NCBI GenBank assembly: GCA_009363875.1
Contig: CM018689.1
Span: forward strand, 57,351,741 to 57,415,740
Direction: 5' to 3'
Length of the DNA stretch: 64,000 nt
From: Mikania micrantha
Taxonomy: Eukaryota; Streptophyta; Magnoliopsida; Asterales; Asteraceae
The first letter of the stretch is position 1, and every line of letters begins with the position of its first letter. Below, piece after piece: positions 11,028 to 21,423 of this stretch. Made by a program: the position numbers and the translations under genes. The notes below the pieces were generated by a model. The model was not told the origin of the DNA. It searched no databases and worked only from the letters and a program-made list of their open reading frames with translations.

Positions 11028-11347
11028 GGCCATGTGCTATGCATCACACCACTCACTCGACGTAGGCGCCACGTAGGTACCACATAATCAACCAACATCA
11101 TTACCCCTTATCACTCCACATCATCTTTACCTATGTTATCCATCACTCTCCCATCATTTTCCTATCACTCAACGTCATCACCACATTTTTTCTCCTTTCT
11201 TCTCCCCTTTCTTCTCCTTCACCTCGTGACAGCCATCACGTCTGAACCACCACTTGGTGGTCACGCCCAGTGTGGCGTGGTGATGGTGGCGTGAGGGGGT
11301 GTGACCCAGGGGCATCACGCCTGGGTCACGGTGCATAACACATAGCA
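11028..11347. mobile_element. Harbinger-like MITE, 320 bp
   Basis: The ends GGCCATGTGCTATGCATC and, inverted, TGCTATGTGTTATGCACC form an imperfect terminal inverted repeat. The 3-bp duplication TTA lies at 11025-11027 and 11348-11350. The interior is GC-richer than the surroundings, with TCACG-type repeats. A related copy lies at 30166-30426. Confidence 0.7.
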
Positions 11348-11404
11348 TTATGATGGTAAAATAAAATATTATAAGATGAAATTTAATGTGTGTGTGTATT
11401 GTGT

Positions 11405-11590
11405 AGGGGATATTTAGTATAGAGCCATTCTCTTAACAACTAAATTAACCATTTATAACCCACAAGCTTAAAAGGTATAATAGTAACTTATTCTGTTGTA
11501 AATGAAAATTACTTTTATACCTTTAAATCATGTGGCTATAAATATGATTGTTTTAATTTTTACAACTTGTTGATTTTTAATAAAATGAAT
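11405..11590. mobile_element. Short foldback element E4 next to (TA)n
   Basis: The left part (AAAGGTATAATAGTAAC) and right part (TTACTTTTATACCTTT) are inverted copies, as are CCCACAAG and CATGTGGC. It starts GGGGATATTTAG. The layout matches the element at 51802-51992, so the two are probably one family. Confidence 0.6.
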
Positions 11591-11594
11591 CTTT

Positions 11595-11649
<55 letters not shown>

Positions 11650-11652
<3 letters not shown>

Positions 11653-11902
11653 ATTAAATCCTATGAAAACCCAGTCTTAGAGAGAAAACTATTAAACCCT
11701 ATGTTAGCCATTGATTTGCAATCTTGAAAATAAATATGTGGTCCAAATTAAACCTGAATAAAAAATTGGGTTTTGAATAAACAAATCATTTTTAATGTGG
11801 GTTAATGTGGACCACATATTTATTTTCAATATTTCAAATCAATGGCTCACATAAGGTTTAAGGGTTTTCTCCCTAACATTGGGTTTTCATAGAATTAAAT
11901 TC
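11650..11902. mobile_element. Foldback element E5 in a (TA)n tract
   Basis: The left arm has CCTATGAAAACCCA and ATATGTGGTCCAAATTAA. The right arm has TGGGTTTTCATAG and AATGTGGACCACATATT. The arms are about 120 bp, non-coding, with TA runs on both sides. Confidence 0.75.
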
Positions 11903-12141
11903 ATATATATATATATATATTGGAAGGTTCATAAGAAAACTCTTAATTTTCAAGAAAATTAAGAAAACTTTTTTCAACCAATCATAAAATTTCTTTCATA
12001 TTTATTTATTTTTAATTAAAATGGTTTCTTGGTAAATTACCATCTTTTTTTATTTATGGAATTTATTTGATTTTGAATGATAACTAACCCCAATTATCTC
12101 CTTCTCTGTCTTTCTCTTAATCATTGTCTCGTAAATTGAAT

Positions 12142-12282
12142 ATGTATTTCTTCAATCTTGATATTGATTCTTCAAACAATTTCTACTTACCAGATTGTTC
12201 ATCTCAATATCCTTCAGCGCCATTCTTTCTACCCAAAACAAAGTGCGATCATCATCATCACCAAGACATCAACCGTAACTAG
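12142..12282 (+). pseudogene. Short open frame, possible captured exon
   Basis: A 46-codon frame from the ATG at 12142, starting MYFFNLDID and containing SSQYPSAPFFLPK and a His run (DHHHHQD). Its composition is more protein-like than the surroundings and it lies just upstream of the NDUFS5 fragment. I do not recognise the parent gene. It may be a leftover first exon or chance. Confidence 0.3.
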
Positions 12283-12306
12283 GTTGAGAAATTGTTTGTA
12301 AGATCA

Positions 12307-12475
12307 AGATCAGGATCCGTGGTGTCAGGGTGGGGGCTAACGGGCAACAAGGAAGATTTGACTAATTCTGGATGGTTTCAGCGAGTGTATGTCTGTTGCA
12401 GAGAACCCAAAGATTGCTCTCTTCTTCGTGAAGATTATCTCGAGTGTCTCCATCACTCTAAAGAGGTGCAATCTC
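12307..12475 (+). pseudogene. NDUFS5 (complex I 15 kDa subunit) fragment
   Basis: The reading frame shows SGWGLTGNK at its start and CREPKDCSLLREDYLECLHH at its end, both diagnostic for NDUFS5, a small subunit of mitochondrial complex I. The segment between them no longer matches the family in a single frame: TTCTGGATGG and TTTCAGCGAGTGTATGTCT fit other frames, implying small indels, and one frame has a stop. The text after HHSKE reads GTGCAATC, consistent with a splice donor at the exon end. Genomic DNA rather than mRNA was therefore probably captured. No ATG precedes the Ser-Gly-Trp, where GTG stands instead. The fragment lies inside a (TA)n-bounded element. Confidence 0.78.
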
Positions 12476-14691
12476 CTTAAATCGAATGGAATTTGTATGT
12501 GTTTGTATTGTTTATACAGTTAGAAATTTGAAGATCAGTGTATGATTGATGTTGAAATAAATATGTTATGTTTAGGCTATTTTAAACCCTAATTGATGAT
12601 TTGCACTTTTAGCTATGAGAAACCTGCAACTGGTCAGGTTTCATTTTACATATTATTTCCTTATTGTATGATTATACTAGTTGATCCTGCTATTTCGAAA
12701 CCAAAATCGAACAATTTGAGGTTTTATCGGTTAAAAAGTATGGCCAGTTTCTTTTTGCCTGTGTTAATGACTTGATGTGTAAGTGTATGTATATGAATCT
12801 GATGCATATGTGCAGTTGTAATATACAATGTTACTCTTCTAACCAGATATATGATTACATTCAAATAATTCTTCTGTGTTTTTACAAAAAAAAAACTTTA
12901 ACTTTGATGGTTTCTTGATATGTTCTTGCTGGTTTTTGATCGTACGTATTAATCGATATAATCTGATTACATATGTGTAATCTTATATTTTAACTAGAGT
13001 TTTAAAATTTTCTTCATGAATAATTTTTTTTGAAACATTATGTGTTAATATATGTTTTAATTTATAATCGTATTCATCAATGTAATATGATTGTATGTAT
13101 AAAATCGGTTTTGGATCATTTTGTTATTCATGTTCATGTTCATCTTTCATTTGTTTTCTCTTCTTCATTGAACAAAAGAAATATGAAAAAAATGAAGAAC
13201 ATAATTATATGTATTTTTACTATTAAATATCGTTAACTATATTGTTACATATATGTAACTTATCTAGTTATGTATATATAATCAGGTATAAATTAACAAG
13301 GAGTATGATTACATATATGTAATGATGTATATATGAAACCAGGTTTATGATTACATGTATGTAATCATAAAATTTACATTTGGTTGAAAGGGTTTTCTGG
13401 GTCATTCCCTGGATTGTCATCTTGCCACACTTACATACAGTAGATGCATTTGTTGATGGTTTGTCTGATTTTGATTTTTTCGACTGAAGAAGAAGATAAG
13501 TATCATAATTTGGATGGAAAAGAAGGATCCATTAGCAACTTATGGTAAGAAACATAACTGGAAATGAGTTGATATTAATACTTTTCATCTTGAATTTTGC
13601 ACCAACAAATGTGAGGTAATTTGAGTGTAAGCTTTCTGAACTTTATTATGCAATCTATACAAAGTCTTGATATTTTTAATATAGTTGCTTTAAGATTAAA
13701 AAATGATGTATAAACATTGGTGCTTTTTATTGAGTAATATTATGAATATATAGCAACAAAGATTTGCATTCAAGTTTATTTTCCATTTATATTATGCTTC
13801 ATATTCCATGCTAAACCAATTATCCAATTAGCAATATTAGTGTTGGGTAGAAAAGGAGTTATGAGTGGATGAAGCTTTTAAATTTATGTATAATTTTAAT
13901 TCTTTTATATAAATTAAGTGAACAATATTGGTTGATACGAGTAATCATATGCGACTAATAGTGCTACATATGATTCCTCGTATATGTATGTTTTGTTGGT
14001 TAAATGTATGCAACCGATAGGGTTACATATAAGTAATCAAATACAAAATCATGAATTTCTTGTTTAAATCAAATATGTGATAAAACATTACTTGTTTTTG
14101 ATTTATATAGGTATAGCTCGTTGTTACATGTATTGCATATATATAATCAGATGGTATGTACTCAATTTAGATTAGTATATGTTTGTTTTTTGTCACATAT
14201 ATGTAATCAGATGATATGTGTTTGTTTTTTTCATTATTCTTAACAAACATTCGTTTTTCACTTCTTTTACGAATAGTTACATATATGTGTTTACATTGTT
14301 CTTTTTAGTTGATTACATATATGTAATCTGGTTGAGCTAATTCGTTTAATTAAAATAAACTCAAATTTTTGAATTAAAATTTTCAAATAAAAAATCCAAA
14401 TTGTTAGAAATTTATTTTTTAAATGAAAAAATCTAGATTTTTTGAATTAATTTTTTTTACTTAAATTAGGAGAGAGGAGAGAGGAGAGAGAAAAAAGAGA
14501 GTTATTTTAGGATTTAATTAATTTTTTAAAAAGAGGAAAAAATGTTTGAACTAATTTACCCTTATAGTTTTATAATTAAATCCTTGATTATCATTTATTT
14601 ACCATCTTGCCATCATATGATCTCAACCATTGATTACATTGATCAATGGTAATTAAAGTTTTTCTTGGTTTTTTTCAATATATATATATAA

Positions 14692-15102
14692 GGGAGGTTT
14701 CAAATAAAAACTCATTACTTTGGAGAAAACTAAGAAAACTCGTACTAAACAATCAATTTTTAAAAAAAAAATTCATGATTTTTTATATTTAGCTTAGAAA
14801 TGGTATAAACAAAGAAATTTTTTTAATAAAAATATGTAGATTACGAAGTTACGAATATGTAACCAAAGAAGTTACGTATATGTAACTTATATATGTAGTT
14901 TACAAGTTACATATATGTAATCAATGAGTTACACATATATAATAACATGAGTTACATATATTTTTTTTATTTTTTTCTTTTTGTTAACAGATCTAACCTT
15001 ATAATAAAACATAATGTAAAATAAAAAACAAAAAACGAAATTGATTGATAACAATTGTGACGAGTTTTATCTAAAATGGAGATTTTCTATGGAACCCTCC
15101 CC
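14692..15102. mobile_element. Foldback-type element E7 in a (TA)n tract
   Basis: The left end GGGAGGTTTC and the inverted right end GGGGAGGGTTCC match imperfectly, followed by GGAGAAAACT-like text in both arms. The interior has repeated GTTACATATATGTAA words. The right-hand TA flank is only CCTATAACC, so that side has eroded. Confidence 0.65.
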
Positions 15103-15316
15103 TATAACCATAACCAAAAAGTAACCGATAATTGTTCGAACCATAACCGATTTCAACCGAATTTGACTTTAACCGGCGGTTATGGTTAAGCTAAGTCATT
15201 AACCGACCCTTCGGTTCTGGTTATAGTTAAGCCAAGCCATTAAACAACTTTAACCGAATCGAACCGATTAATGTATATTTCTTTTTTTCAATATTTCTAG
15301 ATGTGTCATGTGTGTG

Positions 15317-15960
15317 TAGAGGTGTTCACGGCCGAACCGAACCGAGCCAGGGGTCAGCTCAAACCCGGCTCAGATTTTAACCGAGCCTGGATCGGCTCGG
15401 CTCGAATTGTAAACGAGCTTGAAATCTCGGCTCGGACTCAGCTCGTTTTTAACCGAGCTGGCTCGGCTTGACTCGTTTTTGGCTCGGTTTTTACATAAGA
15501 AATTTTATATTTGAATTGCATTCACCTAAACTCGGCTCGTTTTCTCCATTGAGTCCTGACTTCTACAAAGGTCATATGCAGGAGTTATCTGGCTGTCTGT
15601 GACCGACGTCTGGCTGTGGCCAAATTAGACCCGACCTGCGTGTGGTTGTGACCGACCTACGTGTGGCTGAGACCAACCGTCGTGTGGCTGTGACCGCACG
15701 AGAAACGTCTGGTGTGGGGATTGTGGCTCCAACGTATTTGGGAATTATGCTTTGAGAAGTAAAGAGTAAAGAAACGTGAATATATGGAATTAAGAATTAA
15801 GAATATGATTTAGGAATGAGGGAACAATGGAGCGTGTGAGAATTGAGATTCATTCCGTATTTTCACCGGTTCGGCTCGGTTACTAACGAGTTTTATACGA
15901 GCCGAGCTTTATCCAACTTTTTTCTGAACAACGGTTACATCGGCCCAGCCTTGCCTGTAG
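15317..15960. repeat. hAT-like relic rich in GAGCCGAG motifs
   Basis: It starts TAGAGGTGTTCACGG, like other hAT-type ends in this window. It then carries many copies of CGGCTCGG/CCGAGCC in both orientations, near 15330-15550 and again at 15860-15910. The right end is not clear and I found no 8-bp duplication. Confidence 0.5.
15589..15715. repeat. Minisatellite, about 21-bp unit, 5 copies
   Basis: Repeats of the form GTGGCTGTGACCGACNTNCGT with some length changes, inside the GAGCC-rich relic. It separates the left and right GAGCC arrays. Confidence 0.7.
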
Positions 15961-16049
15961 CGCCTTAAATTCTTTCACATGTACTACAAACCGAGGACAT
16001 TTGAATCGTAGTGGACCATTGGAGATCAAAAAGTGATAGTTGAAAGTTT

Positions 16050-16329
16050 TTTTTTGAACGGTAGAGGGTCACGTCGTGCTACCTTCAGTTATCCTGGCAG
16101 TTGGTAACTAAGATCGATTCCTCGATTGCCGACCGTGAGACCGTACCTCCTGATGTGCGGGAACCCCATGGAATATGTAAACCCTCGCCCCAATGGTTCA
16201 TAACCCGAGATTAAGCTTAAGATTCCTCCCCTTACCTTGTATCCTTTAAAGTGTCACCAATGAGGCTTGAACCCTGGTCTCTAAGGAGAAAGAGACAAAC
16301 CTTAACCACTAGGCTAACTTTGCTGTATC
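16050..16329 (-). mobile_element. tRNA-derived SINE (family 1), copy 1
   Basis: On the minus strand it shows an A-box-like TAGCCTAGTGGTTAAGG and a B-box-like GGTTCAAGCCTC, and ends in a run of A (T-run at 16043-16054 on the plus strand). The duplication GTTGAAAGTTT occurs at 16039-16049 and 16330-16340. A second copy lies at 62929-63206. SINEs are copied by LINE enzymes; none is visible here. Confidence 0.85.
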
Positions 16330-16486
16330 GTTGAAAGTTTAATTATTTTTGTGTTTTTTAATTTAATGTTTATATTAATTTAAAGAGATAATCACCCTCT
16401 TATTCTATGTGGTATGTCGATTTTACACTGATGGCCCATAATTTCCAGAAATTACACTGGTGGTCCAAATTGTTTGAAAATATGTA

Positions 16487-16662
16487 GAGTAAATTACGGT
16501 TTTGGCCCATTTGGTTTAAGTGTTTTAACTATTTTACAGTTATGTATGTGGCCAAAACCGTTGGTTGTTTAAACTACAAGTGTTGTATTGATAAAAGATT
16601 ATATTTTGGGTTGAAATAGTTAAAACACTTAAACTAAAGGCATCAAAACCGTAATTAACCCA
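16487..16662. mobile_element. Foldback MITE (AAATTACGGTTTTGGCC type), copy 1
   Basis: AAATTACGGTTTTGGCC and TTTAAGTGTTTTAACTATTT at left return inverted as AAATAGTTAAAACACTTAAA and AAAACCGTAATTA at right. The superfamily is unknown. A related copy is at 42489-42770. Confidence 0.7.
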
Positions 16663-17065
16663 AAAATTTCATACTAGTGATCCATGGAATAGATGGACGT
16701 TATATTATGGGGTTAAATTTTTTAAAATACCCAAAATACTCTTGTTTTTACAATTTAACTAGCCTAACCTAATCCCAATTCTTTCTCCAACACTTGCTTT
16801 CAGTTGACCACTAGGCATACCACCACCACACCACAACCACGTGCACTACCATCGTATCGCAATCGCCACCACCACATCCATATCGATCTTCAATTCGGGC
16901 CTAATGGAAACCATCATCATCGTCGTTCGTCTTCGATGTGACCTAAAACCACGGCATCCACCATATTCACATCATTTTCAACATCCATCATCGTTCAGAA
17001 CAACCATTTGCTCCCTGGTTGCACCCCTAGAGTCTAGAGATGGCAAAACATATACATGCTAAAAC

Positions 17066-17251
17066 TGAAGGTTCAGAGAAACAGATAAAGAATGGAAAAT
17101 GTTGAGATTTTATTATTACTCAGGATCTAACACAAATGACAATTACACACACTCCTTATATAGGAGAAAGAACAATCAACAAACTAACAAACTGGTAACT
17201 ACTTTAACAGACTAACAAACCACAACTGAATCTTTTGAAGTAACTTCATCA
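17066..17251 (-). repeat. 3' LTR of Copia A
   Basis: 186 bp, identical by eye to the copy at 21424-21609. On the minus strand it contains CTATATAAGGAG, a likely TATA box for the element promoter. Confidence 0.95.
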
Positions 17252-20200
17252 CCCCCCCTTACTTCAAACCTTTTCATTCCAACACAAAGTCTAAATTGAA
17301 CAAATTTCTCTCTGGAAACAGCTTTAGTAAGCATATCAGCATACTGTTCATTAGTACCACAAAACTCCAACTGAATTTCACCTTGCTTAACCAAATCTCT
17401 AATGAAATGATGCTTCAATTCAATGTGTTTAGACCTACTGTGCATAATCGGATTTCTTGACAGGTTAATAGCTGATCTGTTATCACAGAAAATAACAGTT
17501 GAAAACCTTTGATCACAACCCAGATCTCTCAAAATTCTTCTTAACCACACACCCTGACATGCAGCAGCAGTAGCGGCTATGTACTCAGCCTCAGTACTTG
17601 ATAATGCTACTGTGGACTGCTTTCTGGAACTCCAAGAAATGGCACATCTGCCCAACATGAATACATTTGCAGAAATACTCTTGCGATCATCAGCACACCC
17701 AGCCCAGTCACTATCAGTGTACCCAATCAATTCTAGACTACTTTGTCTATCATACCACAAACCCAGCTCACATGTTCCAGCTACATATCTAAGAATCCTC
17801 CTAACATCTCCTTGATGATTCTTAGTAGGCCTCTGCATAAATATGGAAACCATACTAACAGAGAAGGCTAGATCAGGTCTAGTATGAGTCAGGTAAATCA
17901 GCCCACCAACCACACTTCTATAGTTTGAATCATCTACCATACCTGACTCATCATCAGCTTGCAATTTCTCACCAGCATTCATGGGGGTCACTTCAGCCTT
18001 AGCCCTGGCCATGCCAAACTTATTTAATAACTTCCTGGCATATTGAGATTGACAAACAAAGATCCCTTCATTCTTTTGAGTCACCTCAAGGCCCAGAAAG
18101 AATTTTAGCATGCCCAAGTCAGACATTTCAAATTCTAACTTCATACTTGCCTTAAATTCTTTTATCATCTCTTGACTTGAACTGGTGCACACTATGTCAT
18201 CTACATAGAGACACACATACATGATCTCATGATCATCAGAGGTCTTTATGTACAGAGTGGGTTCACTGTTGCTTCTCAGAAAACCGTTTCTCAGAAAATA
18301 GCCATCGATTTTGGAGTACCAGGCCCTGGGCGCCTGCTTTAACCCGTACAAGGCTTTTCTTAGTTTGTAAACTTTGATCTCACTTCCTTTAACTTCAAAG
18401 CCCTCTGGTTGATCAACATATATTTCTTCATCAAGATCCCCATTGAGAAATGCTGTTTTTACATCTAGCTGGTGTAGTTCCCAGCCTCTATGGGCTGCTA
18501 TGGCAATGATGACTCTGATGGTTTCAAACCGGGAAACCGGAGCAAAAGTCTCCGTATAATCGATGCCTTCCACCTGAGAATATCCCTTAGCAACAAGCCT
18601 GGCTTTGTATCTAGTGATCTCACCATCAGGTCCAATCTTTGTTTTAAAGGTCCACTTTACTCCAACAGCCTTCTTCCCAGCAGGCAGCGAGGTGAGCTCC
18701 CATGTCTGGTTCCTCCTTAATGCCTCCATTTCTTCGTGCATAGCCTGCTGCCATTCGGGCTTGGGAGCTGCCTCAGTGTAAGTCACTGGGTCGCTTATGG
18801 TTAAAGCAAATAACTGAGTCTCTTCATCTGATAGGTCTTCTCCAGTGGTGTAGTCACTGAGCCATGCGGGTCTTCTACTGGCTCTTCTGGACGGTCCTGT
18901 GGAGGTTTGAGTTGTGGGATTGGTATTTGTTGTAGTGGTGATTGGATTTAGGCTGGTAGTTGTAGTGGTGATTGGGTTTAGGCTGGTACTGGGAAAGTTT
19001 GATGGAGAATGAGATGGGCTTGGTTGAGAGTTTTGCTGAGAGGGAGTGTCTTCGGTTTCATAGGTTTCAACTGGGAATGGGTCTGTAAATAAGGTGGGGT
19101 CTGGTTCAAGAGCTTTTGTCCCATCACTGGTCCATGGCCATATTCCTTCTTCATCGAAAATCACATGCTTTTGTACTGAGAACTTCTTAGTAGTTGGGTT
19201 ATACAGCCTGTAGCCAGGACTGTGTTGGCAGTAGCCTACCATAATGCACTTTTCAGACCGGTCATCTAGCTTTTGTCTTTGTTGTGATGGGACTAGACTG
19301 TAGGCTATGCTGCCAAACACTTTTAGGTGGTGAACGGATGGCTTGTGTCCGGACCATGCCTCCATTGGGGTCTGGTTGGGCCTGGTGCGCGTAGGTGACC
19401 TATTCAGCAGGTAGATTGCAGTGGCCACCCCCTCGGCCCAGAGGGTATTAGGTAGACCCTTTTGTTTAAGCATACTTCTGGTGAATCCCATTACTGTCCG
19501 GTTCTTCCGTTCAACCACCCCATTGTGTTGAGGGGTGTGTGGGACCGTAAGCTCTCTTTTGATGCCTTCCTTTTTGCAGTACTTGTCAAACTCAGTGGAG
19601 CAGAACTCACCTCCCCTGTCAGTTCTGAGTACTTTGATCCGACTTGAGCTTTCAGTCTCGGTGAGTGCTTTAAAGGCTTTAAAGTTATCAAATGCTTCTG
19701 ATTTGTTTTTCAAGAAGTAAACCCAGTTCATACGGGTGTAGTCATCAATCAGTAGCAGGTAGTACTTGCTTCCGCCTAGGCTTGGAGCTTGCATAGGGCC
19801 GCAGAGGTCAGCGTGGATAAGTTGGAGTTTTGATGTGGCCTTCCAGGAGTGTGAGTCAAATGGCTGCTTGTGCTGTTTGCCCATCGTGCATCCTTCACAC
19901 AGGCCTGTGGCAGTGATCGGGGGAAGCCCTTTCACCATGCCTTGGTCTGCCAGGTGTTTGAGTCCTTGGAAGTGCAAGTGACCGTACTTTTGGTGCCAGA
20001 GATTTGAGAGGTGATTGGTGGTCTGGAGCTGAGTGGCCTGGTCCCCTAAGTCCTGTGAAGCATCCAACAGGAACATGTTGTTAGAGGAGACCTTGATGTT
20101 CATAAGGGTGGATCCCAGCTTCTTGTTCTTGATGGTGCATTGACCTTCATCGAAGGTCAAGGAGTAGCCTTTCCTCATCAGCTGGCCTACGCTGAGGAGG

Positions 20201-21369
20201 TTGTACTCTAGTTTGGGGGCATAGTACACCTCTTCCAGTAGTTTGTATTTATCACCTTGAATGACTATTTTCACTGTGCCCTTGCCTTCCACCCCTAGTT
20301 TCTTTTTGTCTCCGAGATTCACCTCCAACTTGAAGGTTTCGTCTATATCCATGAAGCTCCCACGGTGTCCGGTCATGTGGTTTGAACATCCTGAGTCCAG
20401 GAACCAGAGGTGTGACTTGTTTCTCTCACTTTCTGTACTGACCACCAGGGCTAGGGGAGCTTGTTCGCTTGTGTCCTCAGTTAGTGCAAAGAAGAGATGA
20501 GGTTCCTCAGGAGCAGTTTGCTCTTGATTTTCCTCAGTGGCTAATTGGGCTTGATTTTCTTCATTGAACCAGCAGTCCTTCTTGACATGCCCAAACCTGT
20601 TGCATATATGGCACTGTGGCCCGCGATTTCTTTCTGAGTTCCTGCCTCGGCCTCTTCCTCGACCGGAGTACCTGGTGCGGCCTCGAGGTCCTGAGGTGGC
20701 TCGAGAGGACTCGTGCATAACTTGCAGAGCCTGTTCTTCAGATCTTCCTGGTTGATTGATGATTCTGCTGTTCAACCTTGCTTCTTGAGACTGTAGGGCT
20801 CCCATCAGTCTGATGGGAGTCAGCCTGGTTAGGTCATTGGACACCTCAGTGGAAGGAACAATGTAGTCGAATCGTGGTGATAGGCTGCGTAGTGTCTTCT
20901 CAACTACTGTCTGGTCTGTCACCGACTCACCGTATGATCTTCTTTGGCTTACAATGTTCATCACACGTGAGAAGTAGTCGCCGACTGATTCGTCCCCCTT
21001 CATGCAGATGTTCTCAAAGTCTCGTCTCAGACCTTGAAGCTTAATGGCTCTTACCTGGTCATCTCCCTGGTATTCCATTTTCAGGATCTCCCATGTCTCC
21101 TTAGCCGAATTGGCTCCTGCTATGCGAGAGAACAGTTGGTCATGAACCGCTTGTTGGATTATAGCCATTGCATGTGCATCCTTCTTCTGAGCGGTCTTCA
21201 GTCGGACTTGATCTGTGTCTGCTACATTGATTCCGGACTCTACAAGATCCCAGAGGTCTCTTGATCTTAGTATCGTCTTCATTTGAATGGACCAGAAATC
21301 GTAGCCTTCGCCTTTGAATGTTGGAATGGGTGTGGGTTGAGTCGGTACGGCTCCGGTGGGTTCGGCCAT
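17212..21369 (-). CDS. Copia gag-pol polyprotein, intact
   Basis: 1385 aa from the ATG at 21369; the frame can be read further upstream only through the primer site. Order: gag with the text FKGEGYDFWS near residue 19; CCHC zinc knuckle at 253-266 (CHICNRFGHVKKDC); aspartic protease DSG at 325-327; gag-pre-integrase with His and Cys motifs about 455-500; integrase triad D521, D584, E620 with the normal D-35-E spacing; reverse transcriptase with YVDD at 1055-1058; RNase H with TDSDW near 1218 and STEAEY near 1258-1263. The order protease-integrase-RT is diagnostic for Copia. The C-terminus runs about 40 nt into the 3' LTR. No stop or frameshift is visible. Confidence 0.95.
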   Translation of the reverse strand: MAEPTGAVPTQPTPIPTFKGEGYDFWSIQMKTILRSRDLWDLVESGINVADTDQVRLKTAQKKDAHAMAIIQQAVHDQLFSRIAGANSAKETWEILKMEYQGDDQVRAIKLQGLRRDFENICMKGDESVGDYFSRVMNIVSQRRSYGESVTDQTVVEKTLRSLSPRFDYIVPSTEVSNDLTRLTPIRLMGALQSQEARLNSRIINQPGRSEEQALQVMHESSRATSGPRGRTRYSGRGRGRGRNSERNRGPQCHICNRFGHVKKDCWFNEENQAQLATEENQEQTAPEEPHLFFALTEDTSEQAPLALVVSTESERNKSHLWFLDSGCSNHMTGHRGSFMDIDETFKLEVNLGDKKKLGVEGKGTVKIVIQGDKYKLLEEVYYAPKLEYNLLSVGQLMRKGYSLTFDEGQCTIKNKKLGSTLMNIKVSSNNMFLLDASQDLGDQATQLQTTNHLSNLWHQKYGHLHFQGLKHLADQGMVKGLPPITATGLCEGCTMGKQHKQPFDSHSWKATSKLQLIHADLCGPMQAPSLGGSKYYLLLIDDYTRMNWVYFLKNKSEAFDNFKAFKALTETESSSRIKVLRTDRGGEFCSTEFDKYCKKEGIKRELTVPHTPQHNGVVERKNRTVMGFTRSMLKQKGLPNTLWAEGVATAIYLLNRSPTRTRPNQTPMEAWSGHKPSVHHLKVFGSIAYSLVPSQQRQKLDDRSEKCIMVGYCQHSPGYRLYNPTTKKFSVQKHVIFDEEGIWPWTSDGTKALEPDPTLFTDPFPVETYETEDTPSQQNSQPSPSHSPSNFPSTSLNPITTTTTSLNPITTTTNTNPTTQTSTGPSRRASRRPAWLSDYTTGEDLSDEETQLFALTISDPVTYTEAAPKPEWQQAMHEEMEALRRNQTWELTSLPAGKKAVGVKWTFKTKIGPDGEITRYKARLVAKGYSQVEGIDYTETFAPVSRFETIRVIIAIAAHRGWELHQLDVKTAFLNGDLDEEIYVDQPEGFEVKGSEIKVYKLRKALYGLKQAPRAWYSKIDGYFLRNGFLRSNSEPTLYIKTSDDHEIMYVCLYVDDIVCTSSSQEMIKEFKASMKLEFEMSDLGMLKFFLGLEVTQKNEGIFVCQSQYARKLLNKFGMARAKAEVTPMNAGEKLQADDESGMVDDSNYRSVVGGLIYLTHTRPDLAFSVSMVSIFMQRPTKNHQGDVRRILRYVAGTCELGLWYDRQSSLELIGYTDSDWAGCADDRKSISANVFMLGRCAISWSSRKQSTVALSSTEAEYIAATAAACQGVWLRRILRDLGCDQRFSTVIFCDNRSAINLSRNPIMHSRSKHIELKHHFIRDLVKQGEIQLEFCGTNEQYADMLTKAVSREKFVQFRLCVGMKRFEVRGGDEVTSKDSVVVC

Positions 21370-21409
21370 TGATTTGCAGGTTCGACGTATGAGGGGAATG
21401 AGCGACGGT

Positions 21410-21422
21410 GGCTCTGATACCA
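21410..21422 (-). other. Primer-binding site, Met-initiator tRNA type
   Basis: TGGTATCAGAGCC on the minus strand, one nucleotide inside the 5' LTR. It matches the 3' end of plant initiator methionine tRNA, as in most Copia elements. Confidence 0.9.
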
Positions 21423-21423
21423 C

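Larger units (their letters stand above)
11921..14680. mobile_element. Large (TA)n-bounded element E6 with captured gene fragments
   Basis: A 2.76-kb block between two TA tracts. Its ends are only weakly inverted: AAGAAAACTCTTAATT at left against AAGAAAAACTTTAATT inverted at right. It holds an NDUFS5-like fragment, a short unrelated open frame (12142-12282), and several copies of the palindrome GATTACATATATGTAATC (12965, 13307, 13349, 14311). The same palindrome occurs in the next element, E7, so the two probably share an origin. No transposase is seen. Treating the whole block as one element is an inference. Confidence 0.5.

Noticed and set aside
16841..17062. 73-codon frame with His/Pro-rich text
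   Set aside because: Simple CAC/ACC-type repetition near the Copia border, no motif, and no splice support.
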